Notes under the pieces: generated by a model
Databases searched by the model: none
Seen by the model: only the letters and a program-made list of their open reading frames with translations
Told to the model about the DNA's origin: nothing
Shown: positions 1-11,430 of the stretch, piece by piece
How the letters are laid out: each line of letters starts with the position of its first letter
How positions within the stretch are numbered: position 1 is the first letter of the stretch
Position numbers and translations under genes: made by a program
Assembly (NCBI RefSeq): GCF_040802235.1
Contig: NC_133174.1
Location: 138,065,213-138,129,212, forward strand
DNA: 64,000 bases
Source of the DNA: Manis javanica
Taxonomy: Eukaryota; Chordata; Mammalia; Pholidota; Manidae
Direction: 5' to 3'

Positions 1-1320
1 GTGCAAGGGCAGTTGGGAGACGTGGTCATTCTTTGTGCCCAGAGAGAAACCGATGTGTGAACACATAGCATTGCCTCTACCATTCAGGGAGATGGGCTGG
101 GGGTGGTCATTGGAGTCTAACTAGATGAGGGATGCTAGGGGCTTGTACAAGAGTGGTGATGAGGCAGGTAGAAGACAGTAGCTGGATTCAAGAGATATTT
201 AACATTGCTGGGACTTGCTGGGGGATTGGATGTGGGGGATGAGGAAGAAGTTGAGAATGACTATTTTTCTCATGTGGGGCACTGGAGGGATGGCAAAGTC
301 TTTCAAAAGGATAGAGCCCCCGAGGAGAAGCAGGTTTGAAAGGGGATCATGTCAAGGCTTAGCAGTGTTCAGAAAGGGTAACAGGTCTAAGCTTGCATTT
401 CCCCACAAGGGAAAGTTTATAACTTGGGATCACAGACCATTCATGCTGTCAGCCTCAGTCTTTCCATCTTCGGACTAGTCTGGAATTTGCATTTTCTTCA
501 GGCTCTTTAAAATTGGTTTCCCTGTGGGGAAATCTGCAGCTCTGACACCGGCTAGGATCTGTCTGTTATGGCATGATCTTACCAGAGTGTCAGAGCTAGA
601 CATTTCCCTGGAGGGCAACTAAATCCCTTGGCCTAGAAGGGTACTTCCCCCTTCCACACTCACACTTCTAAATGTGTTTCTAAACCAGGAGCATTTGAGG
701 GAAAGCTCAAAGAACCTTCCTGTTGTTGGCCTCAGGCCACAGTTGGTGTTTTCAGTCCACACAGGAAATATGAGATACACATTTTCCTGGGCTGCATATT
801 TTGTTCCAGGCCTGTGGTGGGGTTTTGTTTGAAAAAACTTCTGGAAGCATGTCAGCAGTGGTTCTGTGACCATGTTCATCGCAACACTTGACAGTTCCCC
901 CTGCAAGAGATGGGGAACACATGATGCTTTTTGTCCTCTGTCCGAACTCTCGGCTGTTTACATGAAAAGGGGCTGATATTTCAGGGATGAAACATTAGCA
1001 GAAGGCTGAAATACGTCACTTAAAAATATTGGGCTAGCCATGATTTTTTTTAATCCTCTTGTGCTGGAGCTGCTCTTCTATATCAAGACTCTCTCTTCCA
1101 CATGTATTTAATTTATCAAATAAAAGCAGCTGATTGAGGAGCACAATCCACCCCCCCCCACAGAGTTGCTACCTCGATTTGGTTATTGAAGATCATCCGC
1201 AGACTGAGAGGCCCCATGGGATTGTAGAGGGAACATCACATATCTAGCCTGGTGCCTGGAATGCAGGAGAGGACGAACATGAATTCCCCTTCCTGGTGCT
1301 GCTCAATCCCCTCCCCACTC
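1..1320. other. Unassigned non-coding DNA
   Basis: I recognise no gene and no confident repeat here. The short open frames have no recognisable motif and no splice-site pattern around them. A C-rich run lies at about 1,150-1,160. The segment is either unique sequence or repeats too decayed for me to name. Confidence 0.4.
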
Positions 1321-1324
1321 CAGG

Positions 1325-1440
1325 AATGAGATGGTCTGGGTTCTGGAGGGGCTAGGTGACTTGTCTTACATTACACAGATAGTCGGCGGCAGAGCTAGGA
1401 TTCAAACTGAAGTCCGCCGGCTCCAAAGTCTGCCTGTGGA
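1325..1440 (+). repeat. MIR-like SINE fragment
   Basis: The core resembles the MIR body: a tract of 'ggtgacttgtc...cacagatagt', then 'cagagctaggattcaaactg' and a 'tctgcctgtgg' end. This is the usual order of the MIR conserved core on the plus strand. MIRs are ancient tRNA-derived SINEs shared by all mammals. The copy is strongly diverged. Confidence 0.6.
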
Positions 1441-1639
1441 GAACACACGTTGCGTGCCAAGTGTGCCACACTGGACACTGAGGATATGGAAAGCGTACCA
1501 GGAGGCATGCGTACCAGGGGTGGAAGTCATTGGAAGCCCTGTCAGAAACTTGCAGTTGTACTTCACTTTATAGGAAGGCACCATTCTATTTGCATTCTTT
1601 TAAGGGTTATTTCTTTTCCACATAAAATTACATCACAGA

Positions 1640-1735
1640 GATTCATGCATATTGTTTGTGTTGCTTCAGTTCATTTATTTTGACCGCTTGTATTCCATTG
1701 TGTATATACACTGTAGATTATTTATTTCTTCCTGG
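1640..1735 (-). repeat. Old L1 3' fragment (weak)
   Basis: The text around 'tattccattgtgtatatac' matches the reverse complement of the L1 ORF2 C-terminal tract that reads 'acacaatggaatactattc' in many copies. It is short and decayed. Confidence 0.35.
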
Positions 1736-1739
1736 GGAT

Positions 1740-1925
1740 GGGCATCTGAGTTTCTGGGGCTGAGGAAGGGTCATTGGGGAAATCGGGAAGTGACTGCTCA
1801 TAGGTTTGGGGGAGGGGTAATCACACTATGTGCTTTAAAAGGGGGAATTGCATGGCACGTGCATTATATCTTAATAGAGCTGTTATAAAAATCTATGGCA
1901 ATGCATTTTAAAATATAGAGAAAAA
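1740..1925 (+). repeat. Old L1 3' tail
   Basis: The stretch ending near 'atcttaatagagctgttat' followed by A-rich sequence resembles the 3' tail of old mammalian L1 families, which typically end in 'atctcaataaagctgtt' plus a poly(A). It is on the plus strand. Confidence 0.5.
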
Positions 1926-2425
1926 ACATGATCCTAGCAGAATGTACAATACCAAGATCGACCCAAGAAAAACTAGAAAGCTTAGAGACAGAAATAATCA
2001 CTAACAGATCAGAAGGGAAATTCAAGGTCTGCCATTAAAAAAAAAATCCGGGTGTCTGATCAACGCATGAAAAGATGCTTCTTAGCTGATAGGGAAATGC
2101 AAGTAAAACCACAGACACCACTGCACGCCCGCCGGAATGGCGAAAGCAACGATGTAGAGCAAGTGGTAGCTCCATTCTCCTGCTTGGTAATACTAAAACG
2201 CAACAGTTGCTAAATTTGAAAATTGTTAAGGGCGTAGATCCTAGGAGTTCTCATCACAAGGGAAAAAACATTTTTTTTCTTTTCTTGTATCTATATAAGA
2301 TGATGGGTGTTAATTAAACTTATTGGGGGTAGTCATTTCACAATATGTAAGTCGAGTCATCATGCTGTACACCTCAAATTTACACAGCGCTGTACGTCAA
2401 TTGTATCTCCATAAAACTGGAAGAA
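1926..2425 (+). repeat. Old L1 ORF2 and 3' UTR pieces
   Basis: A-rich sense L1 text includes a 'aaaagatgcttc...gggaaatgcaa' block (ORF2 C-terminal region). Further on comes a 3' UTR end, 'tgtacacctcaaatttacac' followed by 'caattgtatctccataaaac'. No intact reading frame remains. It is probably two pieces of one or two L1M-type copies. Confidence 0.6.
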
Positions 2426-2439
2426 GTATTCATTGCAGC

Positions 2440-3000
2440 CCCCCAGACCCAAGACCCTTTGAGGCCTACAATGTGGTAATTCCGCTCCTGTGCACACCAA
2501 TAGAAATGACGCCGCACCCACCAGCCATGAACATGATGCTCATCGCTGCCATATGCATACAGCCAAAAACTAGAAACAACAAAATGCTCATCGACAGAAG
2601 AACAGGAAAATCAGTGGAGGTAGATCCATACAGTGGGACACTATGCAGTAATGCAAGATAATGGAACATAGGTCTGTGCACTAAATGGGCAAATCTTGCA
2701 GACATGATGATGAATGGAAGAAACCAGACATAAGAAGAATGCGTCCTGCATGATTCCATTTATATGAAGCTCCAAAGAGGCAAGGAGAATGGATAGAAAT
2801 AGTGAATGTTACTGGGAGTGGGGTACACATTGGGAATGGGAAGGAGATGTTTTGGGGCACTGGGAATGCTCTGCCTTGATGAGAATGCTGGGTATATGGG
2901 TGTATATGTATATAAAAATGGGTCTATGTGTTAAGTTTAGTATACTTTGTACACTTTATTGTATGTTTGTCATCCCTTACTAAAAATGTCCTATTTTTTC
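2440..3000 (+). repeat. Old L1 3' end
   Basis: The order of blocks is that of an L1 3' part: a decayed ORF2 end ('gatccatacagtgggacact', 'gattccatttatatgaagct'), then a G-rich middle and a T-rich end with 'tatactttgtacactttatt'. The reading frame is destroyed. Confidence 0.6.
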
Positions 3001-3039
3001 TCTTAGAAAGGACAAAGATATGCTTGTTCTGGACTTTGG

Positions 3040-4387
3040 TTCTGATAATGAAATATTAGGCAGTTTGAACCAACCCTTCTGTTGAAAACACTAGACGAAG
3101 TATTTTAAAAAATCACTTTGAAAGCATCAATGAGCTATGTAGACAGTGAAAAAAGAATATTGAGCCAAGAACTGGGAGACAAGGGAATCGAGAGCGGTTA
3201 GCCTGGTGCTTGGACTGCTTTTGCCCTGGGATGTTTGCTGACCTAGCAGAGGGCTTAGGACAAAGAGTCACAGTCCAGACTCCACCAAGAGAATATATGG
3301 GTGCTTGATCTGTGACAAATGTGTCACTGTGCTAGGACAAATCCATAAGAGTGCTAGGACAATGAAAGATCCATATGAAAAGGTAAAATAATAGCCCTGC
3401 CAGGAACCACACAACAACAACAAATTCTGGGTAGAGTTTAGACCTGAGGCTAAAAGGTAAAACAACAACACTTTTAGAAGAGACTATCGGAGAAAGTCTT
3501 CATAAAATACGATAGGGAAAGACTTTGTAATCAAGACACACAAACCAAGCATTAACCACAGAAGACTGATACATTGCACTACAATAAAATCAAGAGCTTC
3601 TGTTCATCAGAAGACATGAATAGTCAAGCCAGAGTGGGAGGAGGTATTCGCAATGCATACAACAAAGGGCTTGTGTCCCAATATAGAATATAAGAAGGAC
3701 ACCTTCAAATTAATAAGAAAAAGTCAAACAACACTGTGCAAAAATGGGCAAAAGATTTCAATAATTATTTCATAAAAGATGATATCTAATGGCCAATAAG
3801 CATATGAAAAGGCACTCAATCTCATTAGCAATAATGAAAATGAAACTTCTGATCACAGCAAGATGCCATCAGAGGTACTCATCAGATTGGCTAAAATGAC
3901 CAAGTCTGACAGCCCTGAGCACTGAGGAAGATGTGGGGCAAGGAGAGCATGTGCATGGCTCCTGGGCATTTCGGTTGGTATGACCACTCTGAAACACAGT
4001 TTAGCATCATTCAGTGAAATAGGTGTGCACCCTACAGGGGAGCAGGCCCCTGGGGGCCAGAAGCAGCACTGTTTGTGATGGGCACAAAGTGGAATCAACC
4101 CACATGTCCATCTACAGCAGAGTGGATAAGTAATTTCAGCTACATTCATACAATGGAAATGAATAAACTTCGGATATCCACCGCCACAGGGATGAATCTC
4201 ACAAGCATTGTGCTGAGTTAAAGAAGCCAATTGATTCCATTTATACCAAATTTATAAAGAGACAAAACTAAACTGTTGTTTAGAGATGCACAGGGAGATG
4301 GCTCAACCATCAAGAAAAGCAAGTAATGGATACTCTTAAAGTCGAAATGGTGTTTACCCCTGGTGGGGGATAAAGATTGTTATCATA
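3040..4387 (+). repeat. Old L1 ORF2 C-terminal part, plus strand
   Basis: Sense ORF2 text runs from about 3,480, with recognisable blocks: 'aagagcttctgttcatcag', 'aaaatgggcaaaagatttca', 'ccaataagcatatgaaaagg', 'ctcaatctcattagcaataa' and 'aactctacagca'-like tracts. Many indels break the frame. The element is split by the MaLR LTR at 4,388-4,775 and resumes after it. Confidence 0.75.
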
Positions 4388-4775
4388 AGGGATGTTCTGG
4401 GCTGAGTTGTATCCCCCCCAAAGGACTATGGTAAAGTCCTTACCCCAGGACTGCAGAATGTGACCATATTTGGAGTAAGGGGCTTGAAGAGGCAATTAAG
4501 TTAAAATGAGGTCATTAGCATGGGCTTTAATGCAATCTGACTGGTATCCTTAAAGGAAGAGGTTAGGACTTGGGCACGCACAGAGGGAAGATCACGTGAA
4601 GACACAGCGAGTAGCGGGCCATCTACATGCCAAAGAGAGAGGCCTCAGGAGCAGCGGAAACTGCGGGCACCCTCAGCTCAGCCTTCCGGCCTCCCAAATT
4701 GGGGGTAAATAAAAGTGTGTTGTTGAAGACCCCTCCCCGTCTGTGGTGCTTTGTTGTGGCAGTGCGGGCAGACTC
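4388..4775 (+). mobile_element. MaLR-type LTR (MLT1-like) inserted in an old L1
   Basis: The segment begins 'gggctgagttgtatccc', continues with 'aatgtgaccatatttgga' and a 'taaaatgaggtcattag...gggctttaatgcaatctgactgg' block, and ends 'gtggtgctttgttgtggca'. That is the ordered core of mammalian MaLR (ERVL-related) LTRs of MLT1 type. It is a solitary LTR with no internal region. L1 sequence lies on both sides, so the LTR is the later insertion. Confidence 0.8.
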
Positions 4776-4960
4776 ATACAAGGGGGCATTTGGGAGGACT
4801 TCTGGGTGCTCCAGTTTTGTAGGTCTTATCTTAGATGTTGGCTGTACAGGCATTTGCTTTACCACAAATTGTTATGTTGTATATTTAAGCTTTCTTTACT
4901 TTTCTGTACATGCATTAGATTTCACAGTAAAACAGAAAACAAAAAAAAGAATGGCTGGGC
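4776..4960 (+). repeat. 3' remainder of the interrupted L1
   Basis: After the LTR the text resumes with 'ttatgttgtatatttaagc' and 'tgcattagatttcacagtaa', then an A-rich tail near 4,940. This is the standard 3' UTR and poly(A) end of old L1s. It completes the element that starts upstream of the LTR. Confidence 0.6.
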
Positions 4961-5039
4961 CTGGGCAGGGAAAAAAGAAGATTTTGTTCCCACTGAATTA
5001 TCTCACTAGTCCTGTGAGAAAGACTTGGAGAGGACTCTT

Positions 5040-5500
5040 TCCTTTGTGTAGAGATATAATTCACATCCCACACGATTCACCCACTCAAAGCGCGTGATTT
5101 GAAGGTTTTTAGCATAGGTAGAGAGCTGGCCAGCCATCCCCACAATCCATTTTAGAACATTTTTTCACCTTTAAAAGAAACCCTGTGCCCTTAGCTGTCA
5201 CTGCCACACCCTTTACCTCCAGCCCTAGGAGTAGATTACTGGGGCATATGGTCATTCTCTGTTTAACCTAGTGAGGACCCACCAGGCTTTTCCATGGAGG
5301 CTGTGCCATTTTACATGCCCACCAGCAGCATCTGAGGGGTCCTACTTCTCCACACCTTGTCAACACTTCTTATTCTCTGTCTGCCTGTTTGATTATAGCC
5401 ATCCTCGTAGGTGGGAAGTGGTATCCCTTTGTGGCTTTGATCTGCATTTCCCTAATGACTAATGACGTTGAACATCCTTGCATGTGCTCATTGGCAAGGA
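5040..5500 (-). repeat. Old L1 3' part, minus strand
   Basis: Read on plus, the text has the usual reverse order of an L1 3' part: 'agatataattcacatccca', then 'ttactggggcatatggtca', 'cccaccagcagcatctgagg', 'tctccacaccttgtcaacac', and 'atttccctaatgactaatga' with 'gaacatccttgcatgtgctc'. These correspond to the ORF2 C-terminus. No frame survives. Confidence 0.8.
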
Positions 5501-5504
5501 TTGT

Positions 5505-5600
5505 TAACTCGATTTTCCCAATGAGCAAATGGAGGCTCAGAGAGGTTAAGTGACTCACCCACATCATGCGGTCCAAGGCTCCTTTTTCCTTCAGTATCCA
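5505..5600 (+). repeat. MIR fragment
   Basis: The block 'gcaaatggaggctcagagag' followed by 'gttaagtgactcacccac' is the conserved MIR core. It abuts the L1 fragment to its left. Confidence 0.65.
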
Positions 5601-5609
5601 TGGAAGGGA

Positions 5610-6685
5610 GGGCTCTCAGCAGGTTAGTGTGAAGGTCAACCATAGTCCTTTGGAGCCTGCCCTAGCCCCACCCTGGGGCTTTTGCGGTTTGGCTAGGTCA
5701 GTTTCTGTTGCTGCCACCAAACCCCTGAAATCTTGGGTCTCTGGCATCACTTTACAGCACCTGCATCTGTCTGTTCCACCTGAAGACTTCCTGGTGCCCA
5801 GGACCTTCTCACAGACAGTATCTTGGCTTTTCCCAAACTGGGGTCTCAGACATCCTGGCTTAGCAAACAGAGAATCCCATAATGCCAGGGCTGGCAGGGC
5901 CCTCTGAGAGCATCCAGTCCAAACACTTGTCATTGGGAGTGAAACTGAGGCTCTGAGAATGTGGGGAACTGTCTGAAGTCTCACGGAATGTCCCTGCCGG
6001 AGCTGTGGAGGGGGCAGAACTCTTCCTGCTGTGCTCAAGAGGGAAAAACCAGGACAACATTATTGCCTTTACTCCCTTCTCAAGCAAGGGGGTGTGCAGC
6101 CAGGGCTGCCCTGCAGGGGGAGGGCAAGCGGCTGCCGGCTGAGCTGAGCACAGAACCAAGCCAGAGCTTCCCGTGGCTGGGCAGATGGGGAGCGGCCGCA
6201 GAGAGCTGGATCTGACCCGTGCTAGCAGGTGCCCTGATCTGGTAGAGCAAGGTCTTCTGCCCTGGTGACAGGTTAACCACAGTCACTTGAGAAAGGTAAA
6301 GATAAATGGATTTCTCCTCCAAAACCTTTGACCTCTGCAAATCAGGTGCAAAGTATGCTCAGCCCCAGCAGAGTTGCCAGGTGGGGGGTGGTGGGGGGAG
6401 GAAATGATAGGCCTTTTCTTTTTCAGTGTAACAAGCTTTGACCTTCAGCCAAGCCACTTGTTTCCTCATGGCCACAGTCTCACTGTGGCCAGTGAGGGAG
6501 GAAGCCTGCATCTGCTGGGACCGCCTCCCCTCTCTCCACAGCAAGGAATGCTGTTGCTGTTCTCCTTGGAGGATTGGGCTGCTGGGGCTAAGCTCCAAGC
6601 TCAGATTGACGCCCCATGAAGGTCAGCTGTCCTTCTAGAATGTCAGGGCTGCAAGCTGGCCTGCAGCACCGAGGTGGGGCCCTGG
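5610..6685. other. Unassigned DNA with one weak MIR3-like piece
   Basis: No gene is supported. About 5,855-5,985 resembles a MIR3-type fragment ('catccagtccaaacacttg', 'gaaactgaggctctgagaat'). The rest is moderately GC-rich unique sequence. The overlapping short open frames on both strands show no domain or splice structure. Confidence 0.4.
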
Positions 6686-6689
6686 GCTG

Positions 6690-6850
6690 GGAGACAAAGC
6701 CTGCGCTTCCCCCTCAGCCTCTCCGCTAATGCTCGGTTGCCACGGGCACACACTTTGCTGAGCCTGTTTCCTCTTCTATAAAACGGGGTTAAGAACAGCC
6801 CTATCAGCCCTATAGCCTCAAGAAGGTAAAACAAGATCATGCATCTTGAC
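6690..6850 (-). repeat. MIR-like fragment (strand uncertain)
   Basis: The text 'gagcctgtttcctcttctat' followed by 'aaaacggggttaagaacagc' corresponds to the 'cctcatctgtaaaatgggga' end of the MIR consensus. Orientation is less certain than the family assignment. Confidence 0.5.
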
Positions 6851-6889
6851 GTACTTCTAAGTCCTGAGCGGACAGGTAACAGTTAATAC

Positions 6890-7925
6890 CCTTAACATAA
6901 AAAGAGCTACCACTAAGAATAGGCAAAAGACAAACCCCACAGTTAAAACTGGGAAAAGGTTATTAAAAGAAAGTTCTCAAAAAATAGGGACTGCAAATGA
7001 CCATTTAATATATGAAAAACTTCAAGCTAATAAAAAATACAAATTAAGACAAAAAGATACTTTTACCGACTCCCGTGTCAAAGCTACGAAGAGTGGTAAT
7101 ACTTGGAGCTGGCCAAGGTGTGAGAGAGTAAACTAGTACAGCATGTCTTGGGGAGCAGCTTAGCAACATGTATGAGATTTCTGAAAAGTGCACATCCTTT
7201 GCTCTTGGGGCACACGCTAAGTAAACAACCGACACACGTGCAAAACTCTAAGTGCATACCATCATTTTATTCTTTTTAACATTTTAGGATCATTCAGATT
7301 GTGATTTGTATGGAAAGCAAACTTCTGTAGTGCTGTAAAAAATGTAGCCGATTCAAAAAATACTTGTATTAAGGTAAAAAACATTTTCTTTCTAATTTCT
7401 CTTCCAACTACTTAGCCAAGTTAAAAAATTTCAGGAAATTGACAGATTTTTCCATTTGTATTCCTTTGCTGTGGAATCCAGAACTATCCAAATTACATAT
7501 CAAATCTGTGTAAATGGCAGAAGCTATTAAATATATTTAAATGACAGCCTATTAGGAAGTGGATGCATTTTGCACTATGTCCTACAGATAGATGTAAGAA
7601 CTCCACATCTTGATCTGTGCATGTTTATACCTATTAGAGTCTTTCTGGGTGTTCTTGACTCTTAATTTTTATTTAATTTAAACAACATAATACTCAGAAT
7701 GCCTGTAAATTAGTTGCGAATGTTTTTTGAAAACCCTACACATCTTGAAACCTTGTACACCTACATGCATTTTATGTTATTTTTATACTTCTTGTATGCA
7801 TGGAATACTTCACAACAGATTTGTGAAAAGAAAGAGCATTATAAGTGAAAAATTATGGAATAAGATTGATGATCACAGCCTTGCTTATAACAGTAAAATG
7901 TTTCGAAGAATTTTCGTGTGGTATG
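6890..7925 (+). repeat. Old L1 3' part interrupted by a MaLR LTR
   Basis: Sense L1 text ('caaatgaccatttaatatat', 'ccaaggtgtgagagagtaaa', 'tagcaacatgtatgagattt') marks the ORF2 C-terminal region up to about 7,260. Weaker L1 text continues toward 7,910 ('cttgcttataacagtaaaat'). The LTR at 7,926-8,375 splits it, and its tail resumes afterwards. Confidence 0.6.
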
Positions 7926-8375
7926 TAGCTGTAATAATGTCCCCAGTGAATTATGCCTCCCTGGGTCGTGCCTCCTTTGCAATGTAACATTGTTGCTCCT
8001 TCCATTCAAGAGGTAGATTGGATTCTCCCACCCCTTTGACCCTGGCTAGACCTGTGACTTGCTTTGGCTGATACAATGCCTCGGAAGTACTGCTCTGTGA
8101 CCCCCAAGGTGAGGCCTTAAGAAGTCCTGCAGCTTCTGTTTCCACCCTCCTGGAATCTGCACAGCATTAACTGGCAGACACCTGAGTGTGAACTCTAGGG
8201 CCTTTGAGCCCAGCCAAGCTGGGGAATGTCTGTAGCTGCATGAGTGAGCCCAAGAGAGCCCAGCAGAAGGACCATCAGGCCATCAGCAAAATCATGTGAA
8301 ATAACGTCTTGTTGTTATTTTAAAGCACTAGGTTTTGGGGCGATTTGTAGGCATAGGTAGCTGAAAAAGTAAATG
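7926..8375 (+). mobile_element. MaLR-type LTR (MLT1-like)
   Basis: The order 'gaattatgcctccctgggtc', 'gtgacttgctttggctgata', 'caggccatcagcaaaatc' and the end 'aaagcactaggttttggggc' follows the MLT1 LTR consensus of the ERVL-MaLR group. It is a solo LTR with no coding remnants. L1 text on each side shows that it landed inside an older L1. Confidence 0.75.
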
Positions 8376-8570
8376 ATCAAAAACAGGCAAATAACTAAAA
8401 AAAAAAGATCATAGAGCTATGCATTGAAATGCTAAGATGTCTTTAAAAATGCTGATATAGATTCTGTACATATTGACATGGAACTGTATCACTATATATT
8501 TCAAGTAATGAAACATGGTAAATAAATATGTATAATATCCCATTTTGAAAAGGAAGTAATATATACATAA
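8376..8570 (+). repeat. L1 tail after the LTR
   Basis: A-rich sense text ('agagctatgcattgaaatg', 'ggaactgtatcactatatat', 'gtaataaatatgtataat'-like) is typical of the end of ORF2 and the 3' UTR of old L1s. It continues the copy interrupted at 7,926. Confidence 0.5.
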
Positions 8571-9650
8571 CTATACCTAAATGTGTAATTAGGATAAGCC
8601 CCATGCCATTGCTGATAGCCAACCATTTTTGACCTACTGAAACAGCTGTTTTCTGTGATTCAAGTCATACAGGAGATGGGTGGGAAGGCTCCACACACGT
8701 TAGGGCTGGAAGGCTCCACAGCAAACGGTTAACTGTGTCTCTCTTCTGCTGATGAGTAATGGGCACTGTTTTCTTTTTTGCTCATCTGTGTTTTCTAGAT
8801 CTTGGACATGGACAATGTATTTCTTGTAGTGTTCAGGAAGAACCAGAAGGAAGGTCTTCTATTTATACAGTGCTGATGAGTGTGTGAGCAATGCCACCGG
8901 GATGAGGAAACCAAGCTGGGCGGGGGCGTGGGGCCATATGCCCCATTAGTCTGAATGCCCTGTGGTTCAGGTCAGGTTCATAGAGGCTGAGAGCAGAGGC
9001 TCTGGTGTGGGGTGGCTGGCCGTCGAACTGGGCTCACGCTGTGGATCAGCTTGCCTTGTTAATCATTGCCTTTTGTTCCCCACGGGCACGGTCGGCGTCC
9101 ATCCTGCTCAGGCAAAGGGGCAAGGGGCAAGGGCCAGCTTGCCCCTTGGGTGGCTTGGGCAAGTGTAGGGGGGATGGCCCAGGCCTGAGGCCTCCTTCAC
9201 ATGATGGAGGTCACACCCAGGTGACTGCCTCCCCCTTTGAACTGGCGTGTCTCCGGGGGCAAGGGAGCTCTGAAGGAAGCCTCGGAGATCATCTGGTACC
9301 ATCAGTGCAGGATGCAGGGGGCTCTCCCCAGCAGGAGCTCCGTCCCTGACCCCCGAGAGGTCTCTATCCTCTGCCTGTTTAACCACAGCCATATGGTGAT
9401 CGGGGCTCTTTACTCTCAGAGGCAGCCCCCACCCCCATGTGGCAGTGACCAGTAGAAAATCCATCCTCCCTGGGAATCCCCAATCTGCTCCACCTGCCTC
9501 CTGTCAGAATCCTCTCTTCCAACTTTGGGCCAGTCCACTTCTCCTTTGTGTGCGCAGCCCGGGGCAGAGTCACTTTCTGTAAGTGAAAAACATCCTCTGA
9601 GAAACACATCTGTGCTGACCACATGGCATATTCCAGCATGGGGCTTGGTA
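8571..9650. other. Unassigned DNA
   Basis: Nothing recognisable was found. The region becomes GC-richer from about 8,900. Several overlapping open frames of 70-120 codons exist on both strands, but they have low-complexity compositions and no domain motif. I treat them as chance frames. Confidence 0.4.
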
Positions 9651-9654
9651 CTGT

Positions 9655-9850
9655 GGTGTACATATGCTACTTCATTTACTTATCCAGACAACCCTGTGAA
9701 TGAGGTACGGATATCTACATTGTGCAGATGGAGAAACCGAGGCCCAGCAAGGGAACGTGACTGCCCAAAGGAACATACGAGGAAGTGGTGGAACTGGGGT
9801 TTGGCCCTGGTCTGTCTTTTCAAACCACTGTGTTCTATAGCTGCCTTCAT
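9655..9850 (+). repeat. MIR SINE
   Basis: It carries the full MIR core order: 'tgtgaatgaggtacggatat', 'cagatggagaaaccgaggcc', 'cagcaagggaacgtgactg', 'ggaagtggtggaactggggt' and 'aaccactgtgttctatagct'. This is one of the best preserved MIR copies in the window. Confidence 0.8.
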
Positions 9851-10244
9851 TTCACTGATTGACACCTGGCTTCATGTGACAAGGAATTTGAGACAGCTTA
9901 GAATATCCACAATTTAAGAAAATAGAAATGGAGAAGTAGGCCGAGAGAAAACACAAACAGCAGTGTAAGATCAAAACAAAGTAAAGAAATGTGTCATCAT
10001 GTAGAACATCAGGACTGCAGTTAACAGGAAGGGTTATCAGAGGCTCTGAATTGCCAGGCTGCCAAAGTGAAAAGGGAAAGCCAATTATCCTTCTAATTCT
10101 CATTACCAGTAAGAGATTCTTTAGACAGCTGGCAAAGGATTCTAAAAGCCATTTATGAGTACTGTTGATGATACTATCAACTGTTAGCACTTGGCACCCT
10201 CCAGGGGCCATGAAACCCCTGTTTGGGTTCTGATGTCAATGATG
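9851..10244. other. Unassigned AT-rich DNA
   Basis: I recognise no gene or repeat family. The minus-strand open frame at 9,852-10,211 has no domain and no homologous pattern I can identify. Confidence 0.4.
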
Positions 10245-10435
10245 GGTAAGAGGTATGTGTGTACCTGCATCTGTGTCTGTCTGCATCTGTGCTTTTACCC
10301 ATACCTCTATGTGTCTCTGTACCAGTAACTGTGTCTCTGTAAGTACCTGTAAATGTATCTCTGTACCTCTTTCTGTGTCTCAATCTGTGCCTGTATCTGG
10401 GTTTATATAAATACCTGCATCTGTGCAGTTACAAA
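10245..10435 (+). repeat. Degenerate CTGTRTCTGT-type tandem repeat
   Basis: Variants of 'acctgcatctgtgtctgt' and 'gtgtctctgtacc' recur through the interval, giving an imperfect 12-24 bp period on the plus strand. The open frame on the minus strand (10,177-10,383), rich in Arg/Thr/Asp/His, is only the translation of this repeat. Confidence 0.75.
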
Positions 10436-11035
10436 AGTAACTGTATGCTGTGGTTAGCCAAGGCAATTTATACATACTGCTCCAGCCTAAGTATTAATAG
10501 TCTTAAAACAGTCCCCGTTTGGACATAGATTCCCCCCTCTTTGGTGGCATGAGATTAAGGCTGTCTGTGTGCCAGGAAGTAGATGTTGTTAGGAAGGGAG
10601 ACACTCCGGTGGGCCCTATGCTAAGTTGTGAAGCTACTTCTGGTTATATGTTATTATCTGTGTTTATTTACTTTTTATTACCCTTCAGTCTGCAGGTCAC
10701 GCTTCTTTTGATATAAAACATGGTGTCAGTTTTGTCCTGGGGTGAGGAAAAGGAGACAGCATCCTTCAGAGGCCGGTGTGGCGGTGGCGATGGTGGCCAG
10801 CAAGGGGCCTCTATGGGAAGGCAAATTATCAGGGTGACTGTCAGGGGCCTGTGTCGTCTTCTCCTGCCCCCAGAAGTCTTCTTTTGATGACCATGGAGGC
10901 TTGGGGCTTGCTTCTTCAGGGCTGGCAGGGAGTCCCTTAACATCTCATGCCAGGACAGGGAATGGGGAATGGAGCCTGCTCCTCTGGAAGGGCAGGGTTG
11001 CCAGCGCCACCTCCTGGTCACTAGGAGGTTGTCCT
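10436..11035. other. Unassigned DNA
   Basis: No gene or repeat was identified. GC content rises from about 10,740 onward. Short overlapping frames on both strands lack recognisable motifs. Confidence 0.4.
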
Positions 11036-11430
11036 TTCTCTCCCCACTCCGTCCTGCCACAGGGTCTTTGTACCTACTTCTTCCTTCTGCCTGGAGTGTC
11101 CTTCCCCTACTTGCCTCCTGTCTGGCTTCTCATCCTTTTGCACTTAGCTAATATGTCCCTTTCTTAGGGGCACTGACCACTCCTGTCCTCTCAGTAGATT
11201 ACTCTTTCCCTCCATCCTCTGTCATGTCACTTCCTTCAGGAAAATTGTCACGGTTTGAAAAACTATTTCTTTGTCCAGTTTTTGTTTCCTCCCTAGACTA
11301 TAAACTCCATAAGGGTAAAAACTATGCCTGTTTTATCCATCACTGTACCCCACGGCCTGGCACAGTGCTTGGCATTTAGTAGGCCCTCAGCATGTATTTG
11401 CTAAATGAACGAATTCATGCTTAAAGAGAT
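11036..11430 (+). repeat. LINE L2 3' end
   Basis: The ordered L2 consensus blocks are visible: 'cttctgcctggagtgtcctt', 'tagactataaactccataag', 'gtaccccacggcctggcac', 'agtgcttggcatttagtagg' and the final 'atttgctaaatgaacgaat'. L2 is an ancient CR1-clade LINE of mammals. This copy contains only the 3' end. Confidence 0.85.

Noticed and set aside
4627..5097. 156-codon plus-strand frame
   Set aside because: It spans a MaLR LTR and an L1 tail, so it is a mosaic of repeats.
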